NCBI GenBank assembly: GCA_947456315.1
Contig: CANGRU010000131.1
Span: 1-5,694 of the forward strand
Reading direction: 5' to 3'
From: Beijerinckiaceae bacterium
Lineage (GTDB): Bacteria > Pseudomonadota > Alphaproteobacteria > Rhizobiales > Beijerinckiaceae
DNA length: 5,694 nucleotides
The notes under the pieces: generated by a model
What the model was told of the DNA's origin: nothing
Seen by the model: the letters and a program-made list of their open reading frames with translations, nothing else
The model's database searches: none
Part shown: positions 1-4,501 of the stretch, in pieces
How the letters are laid out: each line of letters begins with the position of its first letter
How positions within the stretch are numbered: the stretch's first letter is position 1
Translations under genes and position numbers: made by a program

Positions 1-803
1 TCCGTATTGCGCCAGTACTGCCAGTAATCATAGACGGGCAGCATGTCCGAATTCAGCCAGACAGCACCTGACGCCGTCTTGCCCATTTTTGCGCCCGAAG
101 CGGTTGTGAGCAGCGGCGAGGTCAGGCCATAGAGCTGGCCTGTGCCCATGCGCCGGCCCAGATCCATGCCCATGACGATGTTGCCCCATTGATCGGAGCC
201 GCCCATCTGGAGCGTGATGCCATAGCGCTTGTTCAGCTCGACGAAATCGTAGGACTGCAGGCACATATAGTTGAATTCGATGAAGGAGAGCTCCTGCTCG
301 CGGTCGAGACGCATCTTGACCGAGTCCATCGACAGCATGCGGTTGACCGAAAAGTGGCGGCCCACATCACGCAGGAAGTGGATGTAGTTGAGCGCTGTCA
401 GCCATTCGGCATTGTCGGTCATGACCGCATCGGTCTTGCCCTCACCAAAGGTCAGAAACTTTGTGAAGACCTGACGGATGCCCGCTTTGTTGGCCTCGAT
501 CTGATCGAGCGTCAAAAGCTTGCGGCTTTCATCGCGCCCTGACGGGTCGCCCACCTGTGTGGTGCCGCCACCCATCAAGGGGATCGGCTTGCCGCCGGTC
601 TTCTGCAGCCAGCGCAGCATCATGATCTGGAGCAGCGAGCCGATGTGCAGGGAGGAGGCGGTGGCGTCAAACCCGATATAGGCAATCAGCTCGCCAGCCT
701 TGGCCTTATCATCCACGCCCTGAAAGTCGGAACATTGGTGGATATAGCCACGCTCCTTCAGAACGGACAGGAAATCGGACTTCGGCTGGAAATCTGTGGT
801 CAT
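1..803 (-). CDS. tyrS: Tyrosine--tRNA ligase, N-terminal 267 residues (3' end beyond window)
   Basis: Cytoplasmic class I aminoacyl-tRNA synthetase that activates tyrosine with ATP and charges tRNA-Tyr. The translation shows the catalytic Rossmann core in order: [16 protein letters not shown] (residues 42-57, containing the HIGH-type signature HIGS at 53-56), the GDPSGR element at 85-90, the tyrosine/tRNA-site block [10 protein letters not shown] at 199-208, and the KMSKS equivalent KMGKT at 239-243. Bacterial TyrRS is usually about 400-420 residues, so about 150 residues, including the C-terminal S4-like tRNA-binding domain, lie left of position 1. The ATG at 803-801 is the natural start: a GAGGA Shine-Dalgarno sits 4 bases upstream (808-812) and an in-frame TAA lies about 10 codons further up. 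It is transcribed divergently from anmK. The identity is very secure. No frameshift is seen. Confidence 0.97.
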   Translation of the reverse strand, partial: MTTDFQPKSDFLSVLKERGYIHQCSDFQGVDDKAKAGELIAYIGFDATASSLHIGSLLQIMMLRWLQKTGGKPIPLMGGGTTQVGDPSGRDESRKLLTLDQIEANKAGIRQVFTKFLTFGEGKTDAVMTDNAEWLTALNYIHFLRDVGRHFSVNRMLSMDSVKMRLDREQELSFIEFNYMCLQSYDFVELNKRYGITLQMGGSDQWGNIVMGMDLGRRMGTGQLYGLTSPLLTTASGAKMGKTASGAVWLNSDMLPVYDYWQYWRNT

Positions 804-807
804 GGCA

Positions 808-812
808 TCCTC
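808..812 (-). promoter_or_regulatory. Ribosome binding site of tyrS
   Basis: GAGGA on the minus strand, four bases before the ATG of tyrS. It fixes the start at 803. The hydrolase gene at 3035 uses the same GAGGA core. Confidence 0.7.
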
Positions 813-848
813 GGCTCGCGTGCCGGAGGTTTAATCGACAGGGGAGCC

Positions 849-865
849 GTGCGCAACGTTCGCAC
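849..865. repeat. Short dyad GTGCG-N7-CGCAC next to the palindromic repeat
   Basis: Arms GTGCG (849-853) and CGCAC (861-865) are exact reverse complements around a 7-base centre that itself contains AACGTT. The right arm ends at the base before the larger repeat begins (866). It lies about 46-62 bases upstream of the tyrS start, where a tyrS promoter would be expected, so it could be an operator or part of a hairpin. The arms are short enough that chance is possible. Confidence 0.35.
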
Positions 866-950
866 CGTCATTGCGAGGAGCCGAAGGCGACGCGGCAATC
901 CAGATGGGCCACGTGAGGCTCTGGATCGCTTCGCTACGCTCGCAATGACG
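866..950. repeat. 85-bp palindromic intergenic repeat (REP/MITE-like)
   Basis: The ends are a perfect 12-bp inverted repeat: CGTCATTGCGAG (866-877) and CTCGCAATGACG (939-950). Inside, a second, imperfect level of pairing is visible: GCAATCCAG (895-903) against CTGGATCGC (921-929), with the loop around 904-920. The whole unit can fold into one long imperfect hairpin. The end sequence matches a class of dispersed palindromic elements that I recall as common in proteobacterial genomes, usually between genes and without coding capacity. No open reading frame, transposase or clear target duplication is seen here. It fills most of the tyrS/anmK spacer and ends 24 bases before the anmK start. Confidence 0.85.
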
Positions 951-974
951 ACCAGCTTCGTCTAATTTGGCCTC

Positions 975-2084
975 ATGAAACTGACCCGCGCCATAGGCCT
1001 GATGTCGGGCACCTCGCTCGACGGGATCGATATTGCGTTCCTCGAAACGGATGGGGAGGCGCAGGTTCGCCCCGGTCCCTTCGCCACGCGGCCCTATTCT
1101 GACGCCGAGCGGCGTCTGCTACGGGCGGCCTTGGCTGATGCGCGAGGTCTGACCGATGCCACCCAGCGCCCCGGTATTCTGCCTCAGGCCGAAGCCTTTC
1201 TGACCCGCGCCCATGGCGAGGCGGTGCAGGGCTTCTGTCGGGATCAGGGCCTCGATCTGGCCTCCGTCGATCTCATCGGTTTTCATGGCCAGACGGTTTT
1301 GCACCAGCCCGGAAACAGGCTGACGGTGCAGATCGGTGATGGTCAGGAGTTGGCCGATGCTTTGGGTCGTCCGGTGGCGTTCGATTTCCGGACGGCGGAT
1401 GTGATGGCCGGCGGGCAGGGAGCACCCTTGGTGCCGGTCTATCATCGGGCGCTTGCGGCCGGTGCAGCTTTGACGGGCACGGTCGGCTTTCTCAATATCG
1501 GCGGTGTGGCCAATGCCACAATCCTGTCAGGGGCGGCCGAACCACTGGCCTGCGACACCGGCCCCGGCAATGCTTTGATCGATGACTTTATGCTCGCCCG
1601 CACGGGTGCCCCCTTTGATGCGGATGGTGCGCTGGCGGCTCAAGGCCAACCGGATGAAGCCCTATTGGCCCGCTGGCTGGCGCATCCCTTCTTTGATCAG
1701 GCTCCCCCCAAAAGCCTTGATCGCAATGCTTTTGATGTGAGCGGGCTTGACCATCTGTCCGATGCCGATGGTGCTGCGACCCTGACAGCCTTCACCGCGC
1801 GGGCAACGGGTCGTCTTTTGCGTCATGTGCCGGAGCGCCCCAAACTCTGGATTGCATGCGGGGGCGGCGTTTACAACAAGACGCTTTTACTATGGCTTGA
1901 AAATGAATTAGGCGTAGAAGTTCGTGTATCAGATGAATTTGGGTGGAACGCTAGCGCACTCGAAGCGCAGGCTTTTGCCTATTTGGCCGTGCGCGCAGCC
2001 AAAGGGTTGGCGCTGACATTTCCGGGCACCACTGGGGTTCATGCCCCCATGAGCGGCGGGCGGGTCGTTCAGCCGCGGCGTTGA
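975..2084 (+). CDS. anmK: Anhydro-N-acetylmuramic acid kinase
   Basis: Cytoplasmic kinase of peptidoglycan recycling. It opens the 1,6-anhydro ring of anhydro-MurNAc and phosphorylates it with ATP to give MurNAc-6-phosphate. The 369-residue product is full length for the family. Visible signatures are the N-terminal phosphate-binding block GLMSGTSLDGID (8-19), GFHGQTVLH (102-110), NIGGVANAT (174-182), CDTGPGN (193-199, where D194 corresponds to the presumed catalytic base), and the glycine-rich ACGGGVYNK (294-302). The ATG at 975 is the only sensible start: an in-frame TAA lies at 963-965, and the next Met is inside the MSGTS motif. No Shine-Dalgarno is visible before it, so a leaderless or SD-independent start is possible. 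It is divergent from tyrS, a pairing I recall as common in alphaproteobacteria. A cluster of A-ending codons occurs at about residues 304-321. Confidence 0.96.
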   Translation: MKLTRAIGLMSGTSLDGIDIAFLETDGEAQVRPGPFATRPYSDAERRLLRAALADARGLTDATQRPGILPQAEAFLTRAHGEAVQGFCRDQGLDLASVDLIGFHGQTVLHQPGNRLTVQIGDGQELADALGRPVAFDFRTADVMAGGQGAPLVPVYHRALAAGAALTGTVGFLNIGGVANATILSGAAEPLACDTGPGNALIDDFMLARTGAPFDADGALAAQGQPDEALLARWLAHPFFDQAPPKSLDRNAFDVSGLDHLSDADGAATLTAFTARATGRLLRHVPERPKLWIACGGGVYNKTLLLWLENELGVEVRVSDEFGWNASALEAQAFAYLAVRAAKGLALTFPGTTGVHAPMSGGRVVQPRR

Positions 2085-2096
2085 CGTATCGTCAAC
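2080..2096. repeat. Compact hairpin over the anmK stop codon
   Basis: Perfect 7-bp stem GTTGACG (2080-2086) and CGTCAAC (2090-2096) with a TAT loop. The anmK TGA (2082-2084) lies in the left arm. There is no T-run after it, so it is not a textbook intrinsic terminator. It may stabilise the 3' end of the mRNA or be an operator for the small gene at 2146. The left arm also contains TTGACG, which resembles a -35 box, but no good -10 box follows at standard spacing. Confidence 0.4.
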
Positions 2097-2105
2097 CTGT
2101 GATGG

Positions 2106-2127
2106 CTAAACTGAAGCAATTGTTTAG
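2106..2127. repeat. A/T-rich dyad CTAAAC-N10-GTTTAG upstream of the small membrane gene
   Basis: Exact 6-bp arms CTAAAC (2106-2111) and GTTTAG (2122-2127) around a 10-base centre. The right arm is followed by TCGTTTT. It lies 19 bases before the start of the 67-residue gene. It could be a weak terminator for anmK or an operator. The stem is weak and the evidence is limited to symmetry. Confidence 0.25.
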
Positions 2128-2145
2128 TCGTTTTACAGGTTTGCT

Positions 2146-2349
2146 ATGTCCAAGCTCATGTTTCAAAGCACGCAGTCGCGTGGCAGCCATGCGCCATCGG
2201 CGCGGCACGGGATTTCTTTTCGGGATGTTTTGGTTGGTCTGGCTGTGATCTTTGCCACGATCTGTTTCGCGCTGGCAGCCAAGCGCGACATGGTCTCGGC
2301 GGAGGCGCCACACGCCCCCGCACCCATCGTGGTGACTATTCTGCGTTAG
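2146..2349 (+). CDS. Small single-pass membrane protein, unknown function (67 aa)
   Basis: I do not recognise a family. The predicted product has a polar, basic N-terminal part (residues 1-26, several Ser, His and Arg), one strongly hydrophobic segment (DVLVGLAVIFATICFALAA, 27-45) followed by a basic KR, and a short Ala/Pro-rich tail ending IVVTILR. The KR after the segment and the basic N-terminus leave topology open. A lipobox is not seen, and C40 lies inside the hydrophobic stretch. The ATG at 2146 has a weak AGG six bases upstream, and a second in-frame ATG at 2158 is an alternative start. It lies 61 bases after anmK on the same strand, so it may be co-transcribed or have its own promoter in the structured spacer. 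Its TAG overlaps the TAA of the opposing hydrolase gene within the four bases 2346-2349. Coding status rests on the plausible membrane segment and the exact fit between neighbours. Confidence 0.6.
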   Translation: MSKLMFQSTQSRGSHAPSARHGISFRDVLVGLAVIFATICFALAAKRDMVSAEAPHAPAPIVVTILR

Positions 2350-3035
2350 TCTTCGGTGCCTTTTTTGGCCCGTGCAGGCGTCGGCAAACGGACCGGATTG
2401 TCGAGGCGGCGGTCGAGGTAATTGCCGACTTCTTCAATCAGTTCGTCAACGCGGTTCTCGAAGAAATGGTTGGCGCCTTGGACCACCGCATGTTCGATCT
2501 GGATGCCGCGCTGGGTCTTGAGCTTTTCAATAAGGCCCATGACTTCCTTGAGCGGGGCCACGCGGTCCTGATCGCCATGGACGAACAGGCCTGATGAAGG
2601 GCATGGCGCCAAGAAGGAATAGTCGAAGCGGTTGGCGGGTGGCGCAATCGAAATGAAGCCTTCGATCTCGGGGCGGCGCATCAAAAGCTGCATGCCGATC
2701 CAGGAACCGAAGGAGACGCCGGCAATCCAGCAAGCGCGGGCTTCCGGATTGATCCCCTGCACCCAATCGAGTGCCGCGGCGGCATCGGACAGCTCGCCCG
2801 TGCCATGGTCGAAATTGCCCTGACTGCGGCCGACACCGCGAAAGTTGAAGCGCAGCACGGAGAAGCCGCGCTCGGCGAATGTATAATAGAGGTTGTAGAC
2901 GATCTGGTTGTTCATCGTCCCGCCGAATTGCGGGTGCGGGTGAAGGATCACCGCGATCGGGGCGCCACGCTGTTTGGAGGGATGAAAACGACCTTCGAGA
3001 CGGCCGGCTGGACCCGTAAAAATGACTTCAGGCAT
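2346..3035 (-). CDS. Alpha/beta hydrolase of the short COG2945 type
   Basis: Predicted serine hydrolase of 229 residues with the alpha/beta fold. The substrate is unknown, and the protein is probably cytoplasmic because no signal peptide is seen. Sequence marks are HPHPQFGGTMNN (32-43, oxyanion-hole region typical of this group), the nucleophile elbow GVSFG (106-110, Ser108), GDQDRVAP (154-161, with D157 as the likely acid) and GANHFF (187-192, with H190 as the catalytic histidine). The triad order and spacing are complete. The reading frame stays open up to an ATG at 3080, but the ATG at 3035 is chosen because GAGGA (3041-3045) lies five bases upstream and the protein then begins MPEVIFTGPAGRLEG, as expected for the first strand. 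The gene is divergent from the iron-sulfur operon and convergent with the small membrane gene. A role in Fe-S metabolism is not supported by its sequence. Confidence 0.9.
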   Translation of the reverse strand: MPEVIFTGPAGRLEGRFHPSKQRGAPIAVILHPHPQFGGTMNNQIVYNLYYTFAERGFSVLRFNFRGVGRSQGNFDHGTGELSDAAAALDWVQGINPEARACWIAGVSFGSWIGMQLLMRRPEIEGFISIAPPANRFDYSFLAPCPSSGLFVHGDQDRVAPLKEVMGLIEKLKTQRGIQIEHAVVQGANHFFENRVDELIEEVGNYLDRRLDNPVRLPTPARAKKGTED

Positions 3036-3040
3036 ATTGA

Positions 3041-3045
3041 TCCTC
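3041..3045 (-). promoter_or_regulatory. Ribosome binding site of the alpha/beta hydrolase
   Basis: GAGGA on the minus strand, five bases before the ATG at 3035. This site decides between the 229-residue form and a 15-residue longer form starting at 3080, which has no comparable site. Confidence 0.7.
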
Positions 3046-3105
3046 GAGACAGCAGGCCACGGATGCGGCCCAGCGTTCAAATGCGTGTCAGGTCAGCCCC
3101 TTCGC

Positions 3106-3135
3106 TTGACTTCGCCGGAGGGCAGCCCCAAATAG
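3106..3135 (+). promoter_or_regulatory. Possible promoter of the iscS-sufB operon (weak)
   Basis: TTGACT (3106-3111) is a good -35 box. At 18 bases the facing -10 would be AAATAG (3130-3135), which is poor. If used, transcription would start close to the 3138-3154 palindrome, leaving a leader of about 115 bases. A second -10-like hexamer, TAGAAT (3140-3145), lies inside the palindrome but lacks a matching -35. The assignment is tentative. Confidence 0.3.
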
Positions 3136-3158
3136 CGGTTAGAATCATTCTAACAGCT
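3134..3158. promoter_or_regulatory. 25-bp palindromic operator candidate, ICE/Irr-like
   Basis: The core GTTAGAAT-C-ATTCTAAC (3138-3154) is a perfect 8-bp inverted repeat around one base. After one mismatch on each side, AGC (3134-3136) and GCT (3156-3158) continue the symmetry. The inner TTAGAA-N3-TTCTAA matches the core I recall for the iron control element bound by the Fur-family regulator Irr in alphaproteobacteria. It lies in the spacer between the divergent hydrolase and desulfurase genes, with its centre 111-112 bases from each start, and just downstream of the candidate promoter for the suf operon. Seen: symmetry and position. Inferred: binding by Irr or another Fur-type repressor. 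Other palindrome-binding regulators cannot be excluded. Confidence 0.6.
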
Positions 3159-3222
3159 GAAGGCCCTCGCGGGAGCGGGTAGCCGGCATGGTCTGGGGCG
3201 TTCTAGCACGCGGGACCAGTGC

Positions 3223-3236
3223 AATTGCAAGCAATT
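3223..3236. repeat. Dyad AATTGC-AA-GCAATT in the desulfurase leader
   Basis: Exact 6-bp arms (3223-3228 and 3231-3236) around AA, 21 bases before the chosen start at 3258. It may be a second operator. A two-base loop is too tight for a stable RNA hairpin with all six pairs, so a DNA site is the likelier reading. The function is unknown. Confidence 0.35.
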
Positions 3237-3257
3237 TGCGTGAGCCAGCGAAACTCA

Positions 3258-4415
3258 ATGAATCTTGATCGGATCTATCTCGATTATAATGCGACCGCGC
3301 CGCTGCTTCCCGCAGCGCGCGACGCCATGATCGCGGCTATGGATCTGGCCGGCAATGCCTCCTCGGTTCATGCCGAGGGCCGTGCTGCACGCAAGGTGAT
3401 CGAACAGGCGCGCGCAGAGGTTGCCCAGCTGGTCGGCGTGCGCCCGCGTGACATCACTTTTACTTCGGGTGGAACCGAGGCGGCCAATCTGGTCCTCTCA
3501 CCCGCTTTGAGCGATGGCGGCAAGCCACTGAGCCGCCTCTTTGTCGCGGCAGGGGAACATGCCTGCGTGCTGCAGGGGCATCGGTTTCCGGAGGCTGCCG
3601 TCTCGATCGTGCCGCTTCTGGCTGACGGCCAGATTGATCTGGCGGCGCTGAAGCAGCTTTTGGCCGAGGCTGGCGAGGCGCGTGTGCTGCTGGCCCTGCA
3701 AGTTGCCAATAATGAGACCGGTGTCATCCAGCCGGTGGCAGAAGCCGCTGGCCTCGTTCACGAGGCGGGCGGGCTCTTGGTCTGCGATGCGGTGCAGGGT
3801 CTGGGCCGCATTGATCTCAAGGGGCTGGGCGCCGATGCGCTGTTTGTGTCCGGCCATAAGATTGGTGGGCCCAAAGGGGTCGGCGCTCTGGCTTTTGCCA
3901 ATACCAAACTCCATATGAACGGCGGCGCCCTTGTGAAGGGTGGCGGTCAGGAAAAGGGTCTGCGGGCGGGGACCGAGAATGTCTCGGCGATTGCGGGCTT
4001 TGGCGCGGCGGCGCAAGCGGCCGATCTTGCGGCAACCGCCCAACTTGCCTCTCTGCGCAACGGGCTGGAAGCCAAGGTCGCGAACCTTTTCCCCGCGGCT
4101 GTGTTCTTTGGGGTAGGTGCCCCGCGTCTGGCCCAGACATCGGCTTTTGCCGTGCCGGGCGTGAGCGCCGAGACGCTGCTGATCGCGCTAGATCTGGCGG
4201 GGGTAGCGGTGTCGTCTGGCTCGGCCTGTTCGTCGGGCAAAGTGCAGGCCTCGCATGTCTTGCTGGCCATGGGGGTTGAACCGGCGCTGGCCAAAGGGGC
4301 CTTGCGCATCAGCCTGGGGCTTGGGCATACCCCCCGCGACATCGAAGTCTTTTGCGAGGCGCTCGAGAAGGCGATAAGAAACATCCAGGCGCGCTCGCAA
4401 ATGAGCGCGGCATAG
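3258..4415 (+). CDS. Cysteine desulfurase, NifS/IscS type (suf operon first gene)
   Basis: PLP enzyme that converts L-cysteine to alanine and holds the sulfur as a persulfide for iron-sulfur cluster assembly. In the 385-residue form the marks are RIYLDYNATAPL (5-16), TSGGTEAAN (69-77), H101 stacking over PLP, NNETGVIQP (151-159), D177 and Q180 in CDAVQGLG, the PLP lysine K201 in SGHKIGGPKG, RAGTENV (236-242), and the mobile-loop catalytic cysteine C324 in SSGSACSSG. Length and the loop pattern fit group I desulfurases (NifS/IscS) rather than SufS. The frame is open further upstream with GTG codons at 3219 and 3240, but homologues begin near the YLDYNATAP block, so the ATG at 3258 is preferred. 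No clear Shine-Dalgarno precedes it. It is followed after 86 bases by sufB on the same strand, so it is the first gene of the suf cluster. The symbol iscS or sufS is used variably for this position, so it is left blank. Confidence 0.95.
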   Translation: MNLDRIYLDYNATAPLLPAARDAMIAAMDLAGNASSVHAEGRAARKVIEQARAEVAQLVGVRPRDITFTSGGTEAANLVLSPALSDGGKPLSRLFVAAGEHACVLQGHRFPEAAVSIVPLLADGQIDLAALKQLLAEAGEARVLLALQVANNETGVIQPVAEAAGLVHEAGGLLVCDAVQGLGRIDLKGLGADALFVSGHKIGGPKGVGALAFANTKLHMNGGALVKGGGQEKGLRAGTENVSAIAGFGAAAQAADLAATAQLASLRNGLEAKVANLFPAAVFFGVGAPRLAQTSAFAVPGVSAETLLIALDLAGVAVSSGSACSSGKVQASHVLLAMGVEPALAKGALRISLGLGHTPRDIEVFCEALEKAIRNIQARSQMSAA

Positions 4416-4416
4416 A

Positions 4417-4447
4417 TTGATCGGACCGGGACGCCGGGACGTATAGT
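4417..4447 (+). promoter_or_regulatory. Possible internal promoter before sufB (weak)
   Basis: TATAGT (4442-4447) matches the -10 consensus at five of six positions. TTGATC (4417-4422) is a partial -35 box, but at a long 19-base spacing. It would allow sufB to be transcribed apart from the desulfurase. The space between the boxes contains a perfect 8-bp tandem duplication, CCGGGACG twice (4426-4441). Confidence 0.25.
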
Positions 4448-4466
4448 TATTCGTGAAGCCAAACCA

Positions 4467-4488
4467 GCGGTCCTTGAAACCGCCAAGG
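4467..4488 (+). other. Two overlapping alternative stems in the sufB leader
   Basis: GCGGT (4467-4471) pairs with ACCGC (4479-4483), while CCTTG (4472-4476) pairs with CAAGG (4484-4488). Each stem uses the other's loop, so the two folds exclude one another. The second ends two bases before the AGGAG ribosome binding site. The stems are only five pairs each, so a regulatory role is speculative. Confidence 0.2.
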
Positions 4489-4490
4489 TG

Positions 4491-4495
4491 AGGAG
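4491..4495 (+). promoter_or_regulatory. Ribosome binding site of sufB
   Basis: Strong AGGAG six bases before the ATG at 4502. It contrasts with the desulfurase gene upstream, which has no clear site, and suggests SufB is translated more strongly than the desulfurase. Confidence 0.75.
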
Positions 4496-4501
4496 AAGAG
4501 C

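Noticed and set aside
189..542. 117-codon plus-strand open frame
   Set aside because: Antisense to the TyrRS catalytic core. It is a codon-bias shadow.
645..965. 106-codon plus-strand open frame from tyrS into the spacer
   Set aside because: Most of it is antisense to tyrS and the rest reads through the palindromic repeat. There is no ribosome site and no recognisable protein.
1119..1445. 108-codon minus-strand open frame
   Set aside because: Antisense to anmK with no recognisable domain.
2092..2313. 73-codon minus-strand open frame opposite the small membrane gene
   Set aside because: Its product is polar and low in structure, whereas the plus-strand frame gives a clean membrane segment and fits its neighbours, so the plus strand is preferred.
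2334..2363. Possible intrinsic terminator: GACTA/TAGTC stem followed by six T
   Set aside because: The stem has only five weak pairs, six other bases separate it from the T-run, and the T-run is coding sequence for the Lys-Lys codons of the hydrolase C-terminus.
3036..3080. 15-residue N-terminal extension of the hydrolase (start at 3080)
   Set aside because: There is no ribosome site before 3080, while GAGGA at 3041-3045 correctly precedes the ATG at 3035 and lies inside the supposed extension.
2805..3182. 125-codon plus-strand open frame over the hydrolase start and spacer
   Set aside because: Antisense to the conserved N-terminal half of the hydrolase. It then runs through the palindromic operator candidate, and no family resemblance such as Rrf2/IscR is visible.
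3498..4043. 181-codon minus-strand open frame inside the desulfurase gene
   Set aside because: Antisense to conserved catalytic regions, including the PLP lysine. The product resembles no known protein.
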